Shown one piece after another: positions 35,394 through 46,773 of a stretch of DNA of 64,000 nt. A program made the translations under genes and the position numbers. Position 1 is the stretch's first letter. Each line of letters opens with the position of its first letter. The notes under the pieces are model-generated. The model searched no databases and was not told the origin of the DNA. It was given only the letters and a program-made list of their open reading frames with translations. The stretch comes from Gremmenia infestans (Eukaryota > Ascomycota > Leotiomycetes > Helotiales > Hamatocanthoscyphaceae). Location of the stretch: contig JAFEVB010000027.1 of assembly GCA_032629725.1 (NCBI GenBank), positions 62,001-126,000 of the forward strand. The letters are read 5' to 3'.

Positions 35394-36033
35394 TCAAGTA
35401 TGCTGGACAGGATTCGGGCCCTGATCCTTAAAAAGCGTCGCCCCATTTGGGCTCTTATAGCCAAAGAAGGCCTCGTATTGATTCGGCTTATCCACGATCG
35501 TCATGACCGTGAAATCGCCCTCGAAATCCCAGCCCCATGAGACTTCCCACGTATGGTTCTATGGCCGCGTACCAGTCAGCTTGTATTTCATATTCACATC
35601 TTCCAAAATCATATTCCCATCTCCATTTCTCTCTCTCTCTCTCTGCTTCTCTCTGTCTCAAAAGTAAAGCAAACCAGTCCAAACAAAAGTCCAATCCCAA
35701 CCAACTCTTGACTCATCCCCCCACCCCCACCAAAACAAACAGCATAGCAAAACACAAAAAGAACAAACTCACCTCCTCGCAAAAAACCCCATACCAAGAA
35801 TGAAGCGCCGCCGGCGTCCCCACCGTCCGATCCGTAACCGTACACAGCTGCAACCCAAACTGGTAATCAATAACGAATTTATAAACGCCCGTATACTCAT
35901 CCGGGAACGTGCGCGTGAAGTTTCTGACGGTGATGGAGAAGGGGGTTGTGCGGGGAGCTGCAATCGCAATCGCTGTCGTCAGAGCGGTAGCCGGGAGGAG
36001 GGCAAGGGCGAGAAGGGAGAAATTGAACTTCAT
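35394..36033 (-). CDS. Small secreted protein
   Basis: Two exons, 35773-36033 and 35394-35558, giving 141 residues. The 213-bp intron starts GTGAGT, ends CATAG, is in phase 0, and carries a CT microsatellite. Residues 1-26 (MKFNFSLLALALLPATALTT and following) form a clear signal peptide. The mature part is about 115 residues with two cysteines (near 64 and 85), several aromatic residues, and blocks FVIDYQFGLQLCTV and NHTWEVSWGWDFEGDFTVM. NFT and NHT are possible N-glycosylation sites. I do not recognise a family. Size, secretion and lack of homology cues fit the broad class of small secreted fungal proteins that includes candidate effectors. That is inference. A different acceptor inside the long intron is possible. 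Confidence 0.68.
35628..35658. repeat. CT/CTCTG microsatellite within an intron
   Basis: A run of TCTCTCTC followed by CTGCTTCTCTCTGTCTC on the plus strand. It falls inside the predicted intron of the small secreted protein gene and helps explain the intron's length. Confidence 0.7.
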
Positions 36034-37391
36034 TTTCTTCTAAGTGATGGATGGGTTAAGTTGAGTTGCGTTGAGAGCTGAGCGAGTATGCGTGTGTTTT
36101 GGAGCTATGATAGATATAGGTTGGGATTGATTATGGTTGAGGAGCGGGCGGTAATGAATGAATGAATGAGCGGTAATTGAGATGCGAATCAACGGATTGA
36201 TTGATGGTGATGAAAAAGAGCTGGCCAAATCTGATATATATATAAACCCAAAGACCAATCCTCGTAACCATAACACAACACAACACCGTTTGTACTTGTA
36301 CCCCCTCTACCCTTTTCAACACCGCGAACGCACGTCCGGGTGCCAACAGCGAGCAAATCTCAACAAGTAAAGTAAAGTCAGGTTAGATGAAATCCAATAC
36401 GAGTTGGAGAACAGGTGCATGTTTGCTGTACAATGTGCAATGTAAAGTAACTTGATAGACGTTTCAGTCTCGTATTTGTTAGCTAGTACAAAGTATCAAA
36501 GCTGTGTGGCTCAAAGAATAGAGGGAGGGCATGCCTGTCAAACACCAATCCAGTACCATCCCATACCATACCATACCATACCATACCATACCATACCATA
36601 CCATACCATACCATACCATAACATCCTCTCTCAGAGCCAAGCCAAACCAACGTCCCATCAATCCATCCACCCTCGTATAATCCATAGAATATTCCGATAA
36701 ATCATAACAGAATCGGCCCTTAATCTCCCAATCTCACGTCTCAGACAGAAAGTACTTGTACCCAATACGATTGATTATACGAGGAAAGCATCACTTGCAC
36801 TTGCAAAGAAAGGGAGGAATGCGGGGTATATGCAGGGGACCGAATAAATCCAAGGGGTGTCTGCCTGTGTTCCGGGGACGCTACTATAGGAACAGACAGA
36901 AGGATTCTCGAAAGAGCATGTATACTATTGTTGCTCACTCGGCCACTCGGCATCTTTACGGGAATGAAGAATGTTCGGGTAGCAGCAAGGGTTGTAATGA
37001 CTTTGTATTCATTGGATCGTCACTCCCGATCCACCGCACCGGCTGGCTGCATGGCGTGCCATGGGCCTAAACAGTACTGTATTCCTTTCCTTCTAGCTGA
37101 TTTTCCATTCCATCCAACGTAGTATATATACCATATCATAGCGTTACGTGACGCCAAAGAAACATACACAAAATATTTATATCCATCTATCTCCAGACGC
37201 CGAGATCATTTTCCTAATAAACTTGATCTATCCAATCCAAACCAATCCAATGTAAGCCGAGCCGCCAACGCCAGCCTAGAATTTGCTAGGACTTGGGGTA
37301 TATTCCCATGAAGCTGCTATGCCTCACTCACTGCCGTGAACCAATCAAAGCGAGCGCAAAACCATCACCCGTCCCGGGAGTCGGAGGTTGT
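36034..37391. other. Intergenic region with a CCATA microsatellite
   Basis: Between the small secreted protein promoter and the 3' end of the SCAP gene. Apart from the CCATA repeat, listed separately, I see no gene or element. Confidence 0.5.
36561..36620. repeat. CCATA pentanucleotide microsatellite, 12 perfect units
   Basis: Twelve uninterrupted copies of CCATA span 60 bp, with imperfect copies on the left. It lies in intergenic DNA. Such repeats vary quickly in length between strains. A short reverse-complement relative occurs at 2147-2175. Confidence 0.95.
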
Positions 37392-40300
37392 TCATATGCT
37401 TCCACCCGTCCCACTAATTGTCGGTCTTCTTTCTGGCCGAGCTGTAGGCTTCTTTTTCCTGCTGCTAGCAGCCATGCCCACAAATGAGGTATCATTATTG
37501 CCCGCTTCCTGGTCATCAAACCTATCACTTCCCACCGTGATGAACTTAATGACATTACCCAGTGCGACAGCAAGGCTCCTTTTGCCAACTTGCACTATAG
37601 GGCCTAGTCTACTAACAAGAAGGTAATTTCCGCCTTCCTGCTCATCGCAAAGAGGGATATTTGACCTGTCACCTCTCGAATTCAAACTCCATACCTCCCA
37701 AGAATCATCCTCCTCTTTCTCGGATTGCCTTGCATCCGTCGAGAATGGTTGTTTAAGATTCACGCCGCGGCGACGGAGACCGCCCATGGACTGCGTGTGA
37801 TGGCCGATAGCTTCCTTAGGTTGTTCTTTCTCCCGCTTCCGGACTCCCACGATGTAGCCCACCGGCAGTGCTTCCCACTCTCCAGGGTTCTCCACTACAT
37901 AACGATTTTCAACTGTCTCTCGCCACAGGCAGCATGTTTTGCTTCCCGGTGTCCACGGGTCACGGAAGCAGATTGTATCGCCTTCGCGTTCTGGAAGGTA
38001 GGACTGGAGTATGAGGGACCCAGTATCAGCAGTGGTGTAAGCAAGTGCAAGATAAGCGAGCCCAACGGATCCACATTGTGGCCTCCTGCGAGTGGAGTGA
38101 AAACAGCGTAGAGAGTCGTGCTTCATGGGCTGCGTCACGAACGTATGTGTTACCTTGTGCGTGAAGATGTCGATGAGCTCAATCGTATGGCTACGTACTG
38201 TCAGGAAAGAACTAAGGGCCGGTAATGGTAATATGGACAGAATTTCTGTATCGCCTTCGGGGTCTGGAATCTCAATGCCTTCGGAAATCCAGCCCTGGTC
38301 CAGGAGCGAGCCCACGTGAACACAGCCACGTTTGGAAGAAGTGACTATACGTGGAGGTGGGTGAGCACATTGAGGTGTCGGCTTTTCAAGATGCGGTCGA
38401 ACACAAACCAGAGGACTGCGGCAGACCTGCAACGTGTTGCTCTTGTTGGATTCCATATGCAGCTCGGTCATCATGCCGTTCGATCGGACAACCACAACGG
38501 GGTTGATGAGCTCCGACTCGTGGTAGCCAAAAAAGAATGCTGCTGGTTTGCGCCCCTTGATATCTACATCCATTACTGGGCCCCACCTTCGTTCAGGGAT
38601 GTTCCATAAGAGGACCTTGTTCTGCGCTGATAGGAGAGCTAACCAATTGGAGTCGCTGTCGATTGCCATAGCCACAACAGGGAAAGGGTTAATATTAGAC
38701 CCGGGGTCTCGAATAGTGTAGTTGAAAGCGCCCCTGCGAGTGTCCCATATTCGTACCCATCTGTCCAAACCCACAGACGCAATGACTCCTTCGTTGGAAG
38801 CGGTCAAGAGGATAACGTCGAGTACATGGCCTCGGGGTAAGGTCTTAATTGTTAGTAATGGTCCATCGTCGCGTCTTTCGTCTTCGCCTTCAGGGAACTC
38901 GTTCCAAAGTAGGAAGTTCATCAAGAGCGAGACAGCACCCACAATGAATACCAAGGCTGTAAGGAATCCTCCAGATTGGTGTCTAACAAAATCGTAAGCC
39001 GCTGGTAGGAAAGGTCTGACTCCGAGCTGCGTTGACGTTCTATCAGACCCATCGAGTACGAAGATCAAGGGGTCGTAGACGCGGGCAATGTAGCTTTTGC
39101 CATGTGGTTTGATCACTTTGATAATCTCGTGGGCTGTCTCGTGATCCTGCATCCGCAACCATGCCGTCTGAGCCCTAGCCTGGTTGATACCAACAGAGAG
39201 TAAAGCGGGTGAAGTGACTGGTGATTCGTGGGGCCGAGAAGTGATAAACCGCAAAAGGCGAAGGGTGGTTTGGGCCAGGCTTGCGTTTTCAAAAAAATGC
39301 CACTGCGCGATGAGAATGAAGCTTATCATCACAACAGTACCAGCAATTCTGGTCGACACAGGTGCCTCTCCACGTAGCACCGAATCTGTCCAGGTTGTTC
39401 TTGGCTGGTTTGGCGAAGAGTGGCGCATGCTTCGAGTAGGGGCTTTCTTTAAGGAATCCCCCAGCTCTGTCCGACGTACGTCGATACTCAGTACCGCGGT
39501 GAAGAACGTCATGAGGTAAAAGAAATCAAATGTAATAGCGATGGCCGCAAAAGAGCAGAATGCTGCTATTTGAGAAGATACCACTTTGGAGAGCAGCCAC
39601 AGGATTGCCAGGTTTTGACCAAAAGCGGCAAATGCAACGTGCCCTGTCTGCCCGAGGGCTTCTCCCATTCTGGCCGATGTAGAACTCGTTGGTGGTGTCA
39701 TGATAACGGCATTGATGTACCTGAATATGTTCTCCAGACCGATCGTAAGAATAACGAGGGGATACGCCTCCCTTGGAATCTTAGACAAGTCAATTTTGAG
39801 CACGGCACAGACGGTAAAGCTGGACATGATGGAGACAAATATTTGAGTGCTGACTGCAAGGATGAGACCTAATCGAGACTTGAGAGCTCGTAGTTTTGAC
39901 AAGCTCAGAGCAAAGTAGAGAGTAGTGAGAGAATAAGCAAGCGCAAGGAAAAGATCATCCTGAAACGAGAGGGGTTGAAATCGAAACTCATATAGCGTGC
40001 TTAATAGCGACCGTCCATCGGAGGGGATGAGGCGCCATTTGTTCGAGCTCTTGGATGCGATCTCCTCTGCCTTTCGCTCCCATTGCCTACCAACAGGCGA
40101 GTCGAGCTTATGTATCAAGGTGATGATCAGGGCATCGGCAGCAACGAGTCGGTGCCCTTCGAAACGCTTGCCACTAAAGACAATTGAGTGTCGAAGGGTC
40201 ACGTTGACCGACGTTGCCTGCCGAGAGCGCTGATTCACCGTCTTGATAATGTCCTCATCTTGTAAAATATTGCTGGATGAACACGACCAATATTGCAACG

Positions 40301-40970
40301 GTGAATGGAAAAACCAAGATGAATTGCTCAACCCGTTTATAACATGGAAACCATCTCGTATAGTTGGTGAGAATTCGGTAGAGGCGATATTATGAGGGTC
40401 GACTTCGCCTTGTGACTGTCGAGGATCAAAGTCCAAGGTTGGTCCGAGTATTTCATCCTGTATCTCAAGGGCACTTTGCAAAACCTTTGGTTCTAGCGCC
40501 TGCATATAACTGCCTATGGCAGGGTCAGCGATGCATAAACCCAACGCCTAAGCCCATGCTAACGTACCGTGTACCCATATTGATCGCATCACCACATCCG
40601 CGCGCATATCAGTGTTTGTCTCCAATGGTGTGGCCGAGGTCCATACGTGACGGGGCAGGTTCGAGGCGCCATTGGCAAAGTCATTCGTATAGAGGAATGG
40701 GAAGGGGTATATCAGCGCAACGGCGACAGCGACGGAGACGAGGAGGGTGTACACCGGATGTCGGGCAACATTGGTACCGAACCGGGTGAAGACATTTCGA
40801 AGGGGATGTTTGGTATCGAGGACCGGAGGTGCTGTTGTTCTGCTGAGGAATCAGTGATTTGTCACGGCTAGTGCTGAACAGAGAGATATGGAAATGGATG
40901 GAGGAACTCGATAGATGTCAAAAGAGAAGAAGACATACCCTCGAAAAGGATACAAGAAGTACCAGATCAT
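37392..40970 (-). CDS. SREBP cleavage-activating protein (SCAP) homologue
   Basis: Three exons: 40939-40970, 40568-40839 and 37392-40513, giving 1141 residues. The first exon encodes MIWYFLYPFRG, and the junction gives the FRGTTAPP..HPLRNVF start typical of fungal SCAP. Helix 1 (VYTLLVSVAVAVALIYPFPFLY) is followed by a luminal loop of about 170 residues. The sterol-sensing domain (about 295-445) ends FFTAVLSIDVRRTEL, with the Asp known to be critical in mammalian SCAP. After more helices, the C-terminal half is a WD40-like platform (from about 665) with DRWVRIWDTRRG and NKVLLWNIPERR. SCAP escorts the SREBP transcription factor from ER to Golgi when sterol or oxygen is low, and so controls ergosterol synthesis and hypoxic growth in fungi. 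The gene appears intact. Confidence 0.92.
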
Positions 40971-41722
40971 TTTCCGCTGCTCGGCTACTCTACCGGCCAG
41001 AAGAACGAAGGCGAGTCCTAGAGCGACAACTGCAGGAACCAGTGAAGCTCTTATCGAGAAGTAATTGTATCAGTAGCAAGTCTTTTGCGGGCATTGGGCG
41101 ACAGATGTCGTAATTATGAGGGTAGGTAGTAGGTATCTATTGGTAAGATATTATTGCTGGAGGGCCGGCCAGGTGGGGAATTGATTGATGCAGGTAAAGG
41201 TCATGGTTGATCACATCTGTGTGGCGATCACGGAGGCCTGTCCTGTGTAAAAGTCGATTGTGGATGGAAGGGAATTCCCAATTTCCAATACCCAATAATG
41301 CAGTGCACCTTCGGAGGGGCAGGAAGAGTCGATCCAGGCAGGCCGTGTCTCTCTTCGGCCTTGTCAAGTTGTTGATGTTGAGCGGCGAGACGAGCGAAGT
41401 TTTACAAGGACCCTGGACAGCCGAGCTAAGGCTAGCTGGGCTGGGCTGATGGCTCTCGTGGCTGTAGCTATCCGGCCAACGGACCAAGCAAAGTAGCGCA
41501 CCAAGGAGTCGGTAGTTTGCACCTAATACAGTAATGCAGATATTCTATCTTTTGCTTGTGAAGAGAATAAAGAGAATAGAAAAATGGACATGGACATGGA
41601 CCAGGAATGAAATAATGGTCGCTTGTGTTTGTTTGAAGTTGTCCTCGGCCGTATGGAGATATATCTTGTCGCAGAATGGGTAAGGCAATGCGCATGCAGC
41701 CTTAGTCACTAATCGTCCATCT

Positions 41723-41799
41723 TCTCAGTCTCTCAGTCTCAGTCTCTCAGTCTCAGTCTCTCAGTCTCAGTCTCTCAGTCACTGTCTCTCAGTCTCTCA
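41723..41799. repeat. CTCAGT minisatellite
   Basis: Tandem copies built from TCTCTCAG and TCTCAG units alternate over about 75 bp, with a single interruption (ACTG). It lies about 0.75 kb upstream of the SCAP start codon, within reach of that promoter or its 5' UTR. Confidence 0.9.
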
Positions 41800-42553
41800 A
41801 CCCTCTCCTCTCCTTTCCTGTCCACTCACTCACTCACTTGCGGATCTCGATCCATCCTTTCCCGTCTCCATCCTCTCAAGCGCACCGGAATTCATTAAAA
41901 AGACGGTATGGCCGGCACACGTTTTCTCTTTCCCGCTGCACGACCCAGACCAGATACCTCTTAACATGGGCCATTGAAATGCTCGTTGTACCATCCAGTA
42001 ATGGCTGCAGAAATTCTACTCACTGTGCGCTTCAACCTCCAGCGTCCAACTCCGCGTCCATGTCGCCAATGAGGTGCCCAGGGTTGCAAACCCCTCCAGG
42101 CTGTGACGAATCATACTGAGCGCGCCGGCTGTCTTCCTTCCCTGGACGCTTCACAAGCAAAACGATTCTGTCGATTCGATCGATAATCGATTTCCCGAGA
42201 ACAAAAGAGCATTCATTCATTACACCGTAGCCGAGTCGAGCACGAAGCGGGAAAGCTCCTTTCCTTTTTCTTTCTCTACGTGCGTTCCTCAGCCTTCTCT
42301 ATATATGTTCCTCCAGGAATTCCAGGTGGGAGCTAACTCGGCATCATTTAAAAAAGTCGTAAGTTTCTCACCTTTCTGACGTTACTATCACCCCATTGTG
42401 CCCCTGTGCATATTGATGGCATTATTATTGAGCGAATAGATCTATACCTCTTTCTCATTTATAAGCTTCTCCGGCGGCCCATGAACTGTTTTCCTGCCAT
42501 GTGTTCCCATGAGCATGCTCCCCCAACATGCAGGGAAAACATAATTAGAATAG

Positions 42554-42597
42554 AGCCCCGCCTTTCCCCGGAACGCCGGTGCCGGTAGGGCGGGGCT
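42554..42597. repeat. GC-rich inverted repeat (hairpin)
   Basis: AGCCCCGCC at 42554-42562 is perfectly complementary to GGCGGGGCT at 42589-42597, with a 26-base GC-rich spacer. One G-T and one further A-T pair could extend the stem inward to 11. It lies in otherwise AT-rich DNA with no nearby gene end. Confidence 0.75.
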
Positions 42598-42670
42598 ATA
42601 CTATAGAAGTGAGTGACTTTAGTGAAGCATATTTAGTTTATTTGTCCTGTACAGATTACGGAGGTATAAC

Positions 42671-42730
42671 CCACTTTGGACAACTTGATTACTCGGCCAC
42701 CCACTTTGGACAACTTGATTACCCGACCGA
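42671..42730. repeat. 30-bp direct tandem duplication
   Basis: CCACTTTGGACAACTTGATT begins at 42671 and again at 42701. The last ten bases of the two units differ at a few positions. It starts about 70 bp after the GC-rich hairpin. Confidence 0.85.
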
Positions 42731-43342
42731 AGTCGTCGAGAAAGTGTGTTGTACCGTAATTCACACCAGTACGCGCGCTGGCAATCGAAGCAAAAAGCTA
42801 CTTTTGAAAATATCGGTTTCCTGAAGAAGGTACCTAGGTCCCTACTAATACCTAGGTAGGTAGGTATACGTAGAATCTGACGATAATACGCATAGTATGC
42901 TCAGGACAAAACTACTTTCGGGATTAGGTCACATGACCTCATTAATGAGTAGTGGCTAGGCGAATGACTAGGCGAATGACTAAGCGAAGGCGCGTAACCA
43001 CGAGCACGAGACATGCTCACATGTTATGTATAGGACAAAAGAAAAAACTGGACTAGTGAGTGAAGTAGTAGTTAAGGCTAAAATCAGCCATTTATTTCGA
43101 GTATCCTTTTTTAATCTCCATCATCCTTAAAGCAACTAGCAGATAATTAAGCAAGTGTTTCAGAACATGAAAATATTCCCCTCCCCCCCAACCCCCAAAA
43201 TCAATTCTAAGCCTCCGCCTTCCCCTCCGCCAACGCCAAATTTGTGCAAGATCTCTCCTTTACGCTACCCTGTTGAGAAAACAGGGTATATCCTCCATGT
43301 TGTCCTGGAACGTCACCTTCTACCAACAATTCACTTTCCAGT

Positions 43343-44572
43343 CTAAGGTTGCCCAGAACCCTGAGCTATCTTTGCAGACTTCCGGGCCACCTTCTTGCGC
43401 AAATAGTGCTTGTTAACCTTCAACAGAAGTTTATTGCCATGTTGTTTCTCCACCTTCGGAATCCATTCGCGGTGATCAATATCCAGCAACACATGAAAGA
43501 TATGGTGCCTAGCATCCTTCCATTTCTTCAGCCAGATCGAAATTTCAACCAGACCGATACCTGCTCGAAAGCTTCGGAGATCCAATAGAGAGTCATAGTC
43601 GAAGATTGGTAATAGAACGGTTGGGTTTTTCAACTGGCAGAGCCCGATAAAAGTCACGACCTCTGTATATCGTAGCATTGCTAACTCGTAGTTCTTGGCT
43701 GCAACGGCTCGGGCTGCGTGGACGAGCTTCCAATCGGAGAGCGATACGTAGTCGTCTCCGTCGATTTTGCGAATCGCTGTGAACCATTGACATTTCTCAC
43801 AGTCATCTGAGTAACCGTGGATTTGCATGCCGGGTACATATTGAAAGCCTTTATAGCCGGGGAGAATTACTTGTAAGGAGGGGTCGTCCGACTTCAAGAT
43901 TTTGATGGCACCGATAGAATTTGCGCACCTGAGAGATCGGAGGAGCCGAATCTGGTCTTGCTTGGTCGTTGTGATCTCTTCGTTGAATTGAATCTGCATG
44001 CTAATTCTAGGGAAAGGTTCTGCCTCGCCGTGGGCATGACTTTGCGGGTGAAGTGCATCAAGACTCAAGGCGCGCAAGACACGGCTTATGTCGGGGAGAT
44101 CAGAGGCAAGAACCAGTATAGACTTGACAACCCTTTTGCTGAGGGTGGGGAAATTGACATGGATTCTCATAGAATGGAATATGACCGTTCGGATATGGTG
44201 GTCGGTCACTATTGGGATGCCGGCAGCCTCGATGTCTTTCGTCAAGCCGTCCCAGTTCATCGAGATTATCACCAGTCCCTTTGATATTGCGAGCATATCC
44301 TTGGCTGTGGCATAGAGTTGCTTATTGACAGAGCCTATCGAGAAGTAATTTTTGAACGTAGTCTCTGTGGGGGTATTGACGGCTTCGAAATTGGGGCGTG
44401 CCGGGTTGAGGAGCACTTCCATGACAATATTGTCACGGATTTCGGGCGGGATGGTGAGAAGCGTTCGCTGGTCTGGGGGTGGATCCGAGGAGAGAGACAA
44501 GTTCGCCATTTGTGTGAGAGCTGGTGGAGGAGCGTTTGTTACGGGGCGGTCATCTGGTGTTGGATGAGACAT
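43343..44572 (-). CDS. F-box/2EXR-like domain protein
   Basis: A single exon of 409 residues, from the ATG giving MSHPTPDDRP. An upstream in-frame ATG would add 28 residues with a less natural N-terminus. LLTIPPEIRDNIVMEVLLNP at about residues 38-57 is the short helix pair seen at the start of fungal 2EXR and F-box-like proteins. The body continues with FSIGSVNKQLYATAKDML and a long alpha/beta region containing CEKCQWFTAIRKIDGDDYVSLSDW. A very basic tail (NKHYLRKKVARKSAKIAQ) ends it. Such proteins are expanded in Leotiomycetes and Sordariomycetes. Some may be adaptor subunits of ubiquitin ligases, but most are uncharacterised. There is no secretion signal. Confidence 0.72.
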   Translation of the reverse strand: MSHPTPDDRPVTNAPPPALTQMANLSLSSDPPPDQRTLLTIPPEIRDNIVMEVLLNPARPNFEAVNTPTETTFKNYFSIGSVNKQLYATAKDMLAISKGLVIISMNWDGLTKDIEAAGIPIVTDHHIRTVIFHSMRIHVNFPTLSKRVVKSILVLASDLPDISRVLRALSLDALHPQSHAHGEAEPFPRISMQIQFNEEITTTKQDQIRLLRSLRCANSIGAIKILKSDDPSLQVILPGYKGFQYVPGMQIHGYSDDCEKCQWFTAIRKIDGDDYVSLSDWKLVHAARAVAAKNYELAMLRYTEVVTFIGLCQLKNPTVLLPIFDYDSLLDLRSFRAGIGLVEISIWLKKWKDARHHIFHVLLDIDHREWIPKVEKQHGNKLLLKVNKHYLRKKVARKSAKIAQGSGQP

Positions 44573-45150
44573 CGCGACGGCGTTGCCGTGGGAAGTCTCC
44601 GGAAGCCTGTATAGTTGAACTAGGACTTCTACTATGTTTGAGTAGAACTTGTACATACCTTGAGAGTTGAGTTCTTCTGTTTCGTGGATCTGGAGACAGG
44701 GTGTACTTGAAGTAAAACAACAAACGCCGGTGACAACGTTCGCTTAAAGGGAAGGGAACACCAGGGATAGACAAGGTAGGAAAGCGCGTTCTGATGCAGC
44801 CACACATCACATGCACACACACATATAGACAGAAGTTTATAAGAACAAGAATAATGTTCTATACCCAGTGATCCATCCATTCTAGATGGCCATTAGATAA
44901 CTAGAAGAAACCCTGGTGTAAACCTCATGCATTGATCGCTCTCCTCGTAGCACCACTACTGTTACACAAGCAAGCAAACCTTCACGTGAACAGGAGTTCA
45001 GTCACTAGGTAGGTAGTCAATATTGACCTTGGAGCGAGTATCTCAGGGTCAGGCTTGTAAAGTGGCGAATCAAATTCCAAGAAGTAGCAAGAAGTAATTA
45101 GGATCCGCGAAAAACTTACCTACAAACAAAGACAAACATACCTTCAGGAC
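44573..45150. other. Intergenic region
   Basis: Promoter of the F-box-like gene and 3' side of the ankyrin gene. It contains a short run of CA/TGTG at 44808-44826. I see no gene. Confidence 0.5.
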
Positions 45151-46773
45151 TTACATCTCAAGAACCTCTCTCCAAGTCTCCGCCTTTCTATGAGCCCTTG
45201 CCTTAGACCAATGCTGGTCAAAGTCTTTCTTAGCAGCATCCCCATTGACTAGCCTCACCCCTTTACTAGCCATCTCCAATATCTTAGGAGTAGCGCCATG
45301 AATATTCTGAGCTTCCTGCCATACACACAGCGTTTTTGACCTTCCCTCGGAGAACAACCAAGCAAAAAGCTCCTGGTTGAGAGCGCGACAGCCAGCGAGA
45401 TAATGAAGAGCTGTGTTTCCATGAACATCGCGCTTTGAAAATTCCCGTACACCGTTGTTCCACAGATACTTTACCATTTCCGTCTGAGCAGAGAAATACC
45501 CACAACCATGACTAAAAGACTTAGGGTTGATATCGTTGAATGGCGTTAGATCTCTTGTTTCATGGATGCTCTTACATATGATATCTGAATGTCTCTGAAT
45601 CTGTGCAACACTAGCACACATGCAAGCAACGTGCAGTAACGTATGTCCCAACGCAGTCTCGCCGGCATTTTCGAGCGACGTCTTACCCGCAACGTGTTTC
45701 AGGAGTTCGAGATCCAGCTTCGCAACAGCAAAATGCAGGATATGAACACCATATACCGGCGTCCGGAGCTCGAAATTGATATTCGACGCTCGGCATAGGA
45801 TATCAAAGGCCTCCTTATTGAAACTGCTGCAGTGAACAATTGTCGCCATCAAAGGGGTAACACACCTAGTCGGATTCGCCAGCGGCATCGTATTAGGCTC
45901 AAACCCCCTCTTTAGCAAAAATTCTACCATCTCCCCATTACCCGCTTCAATCGCAGCATGCAGCGGACTACTCACACTCAACGAACTCTCGCTCGCCGGC
46001 TCCGGCACATAAAACTGCGGAGTCTTCCAAAACGTCGCATCAGCGCCAGCATGCAGCAACATGTCCACGATCTCAGTCTCGCCACTTTTCGCCGCCAGCA
46101 CGAGCGACGGCATCGTCTCGCCATGCGCCCAGAAACAAGCCTGCGTAAAACCCTCCTCGCACCAAAACGGCGCCATACCATCACCCTTGCGGTCTTCAAC
46201 CTCCTCGCACGTGAGATTAGAAATCTGCGGCAGGTTCATGTTTCCCAAGAAAACATTTCTACGCGCTAAATCAGGACTGCCGTCGAAGAGCCCCTTGATG
46301 CTAGGCCTGAAGCGCAAAAACAGCGCCGCGTAATCCTCCATGATGCAATGCGGCACACCGTTGGGATTCGCGCCGGCTTCGAGCAAGATCTTGACGTTTT
46401 CCGGGAGGTGGGCGCTGATGGCTTCCATGAGCGGAGTTGTTATGCCTACGATGCTGCGACCTTTTGAGCGGATGGCGCCGTGGCTGAATTCTGATGAAAA
46501 GTCTAGGATTTTTGGGTCGCGGGTTTCTTCGTCGCAGCGTTGTTGTTCACTGAGGAAGTAGCCGTGCGATATGACGGCTTTCAGGATGTTGGGGTTGGGG
46601 TTTGAAGCTGCTTTCATGGAGGGTGAGAGCGAGTCTTCGGTCACCGCGCATGTGTATTCCTCGGGTAGAGAGACGATGTTGGGTTCGTCGTTGTCTGGGA
46701 TGGTTTGTGCATCATCTTCGTATTCGTCGGTATGGAACGAAAGAGTGACTGATGAGGCACTGCGAAAGGCCAT
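45151..46773 (-). CDS. Ankyrin-repeat protein
   Basis: A single exon of 540 residues. Several ankyrin units are clear: TPLMEAISAHLPENVKILLE with AGANPNG (about 110-140), SLVLAAKSGETEIVDMLLHA with GADATF (about 225-255), SPLHAAIEAGNGEMVEFLLK with RGFEPNT (about 268-300), and GNTALHYLAGCRALNQELFA (about 455-480). Weaker units lie between them. The first 60 residues are acidic and likely disordered. Ankyrin repeats bind other proteins and do not by themselves indicate a reaction. There is no attached NACHT, kinase or other effector domain and no signal peptide. It stands alone on the minus strand. I see no damage in the frame. Confidence 0.85.
   Translation of the reverse strand: MAFRSASSVTLSFHTDEYEDDAQTIPDNDEPNIVSLPEEYTCAVTEDSLSPSMKAASNPNPNILKAVISHGYFLSEQQRCDEETRDPKILDFSSEFSHGAIRSKGRSIVGITTPLMEAISAHLPENVKILLEAGANPNGVPHCIMEDYAALFLRFRPSIKGLFDGSPDLARRNVFLGNMNLPQISNLTCEEVEDRKGDGMAPFWCEEGFTQACFWAHGETMPSLVLAAKSGETEIVDMLLHAGADATFWKTPQFYVPEPASESSLSVSSPLHAAIEAGNGEMVEFLLKRGFEPNTMPLANPTRCVTPLMATIVHCSSFNKEAFDILCRASNINFELRTPVYGVHILHFAVAKLDLELLKHVAGKTSLENAGETALGHTLLHVACMCASVAQIQRHSDIICKSIHETRDLTPFNDINPKSFSHGCGYFSAQTEMVKYLWNNGVREFSKRDVHGNTALHYLAGCRALNQELFAWLFSEGRSKTLCVWQEAQNIHGATPKILEMASKGVRLVNGDAAKKDFDQHWSKARAHRKAETWREVLEM

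Larger units (their letters stand above)
40971..43342. other. Intergenic region upstream of SCAP, with several repeats
   Basis: About 2.4 kb without a supported gene. It contains a CTCAGT-based minisatellite at 41723-41799, a GC-rich hairpin at 42554-42597, a 30-bp tandem duplication at 42671-42730, AGGT tetramers near 42851-42866 and GGCGAATGACTA-like repeats near 42956-42985. The cluster of small repeats at 42.5-43 kb could mark a decayed non-autonomous element, but I cannot define its ends. Confidence 0.5.

Noticed and set aside
37392..43342. Idea that SCAP and the neighbouring repeats form a sterol gene cluster
   Set aside because: No SREBP, ergosterol or protease gene is present in the window.
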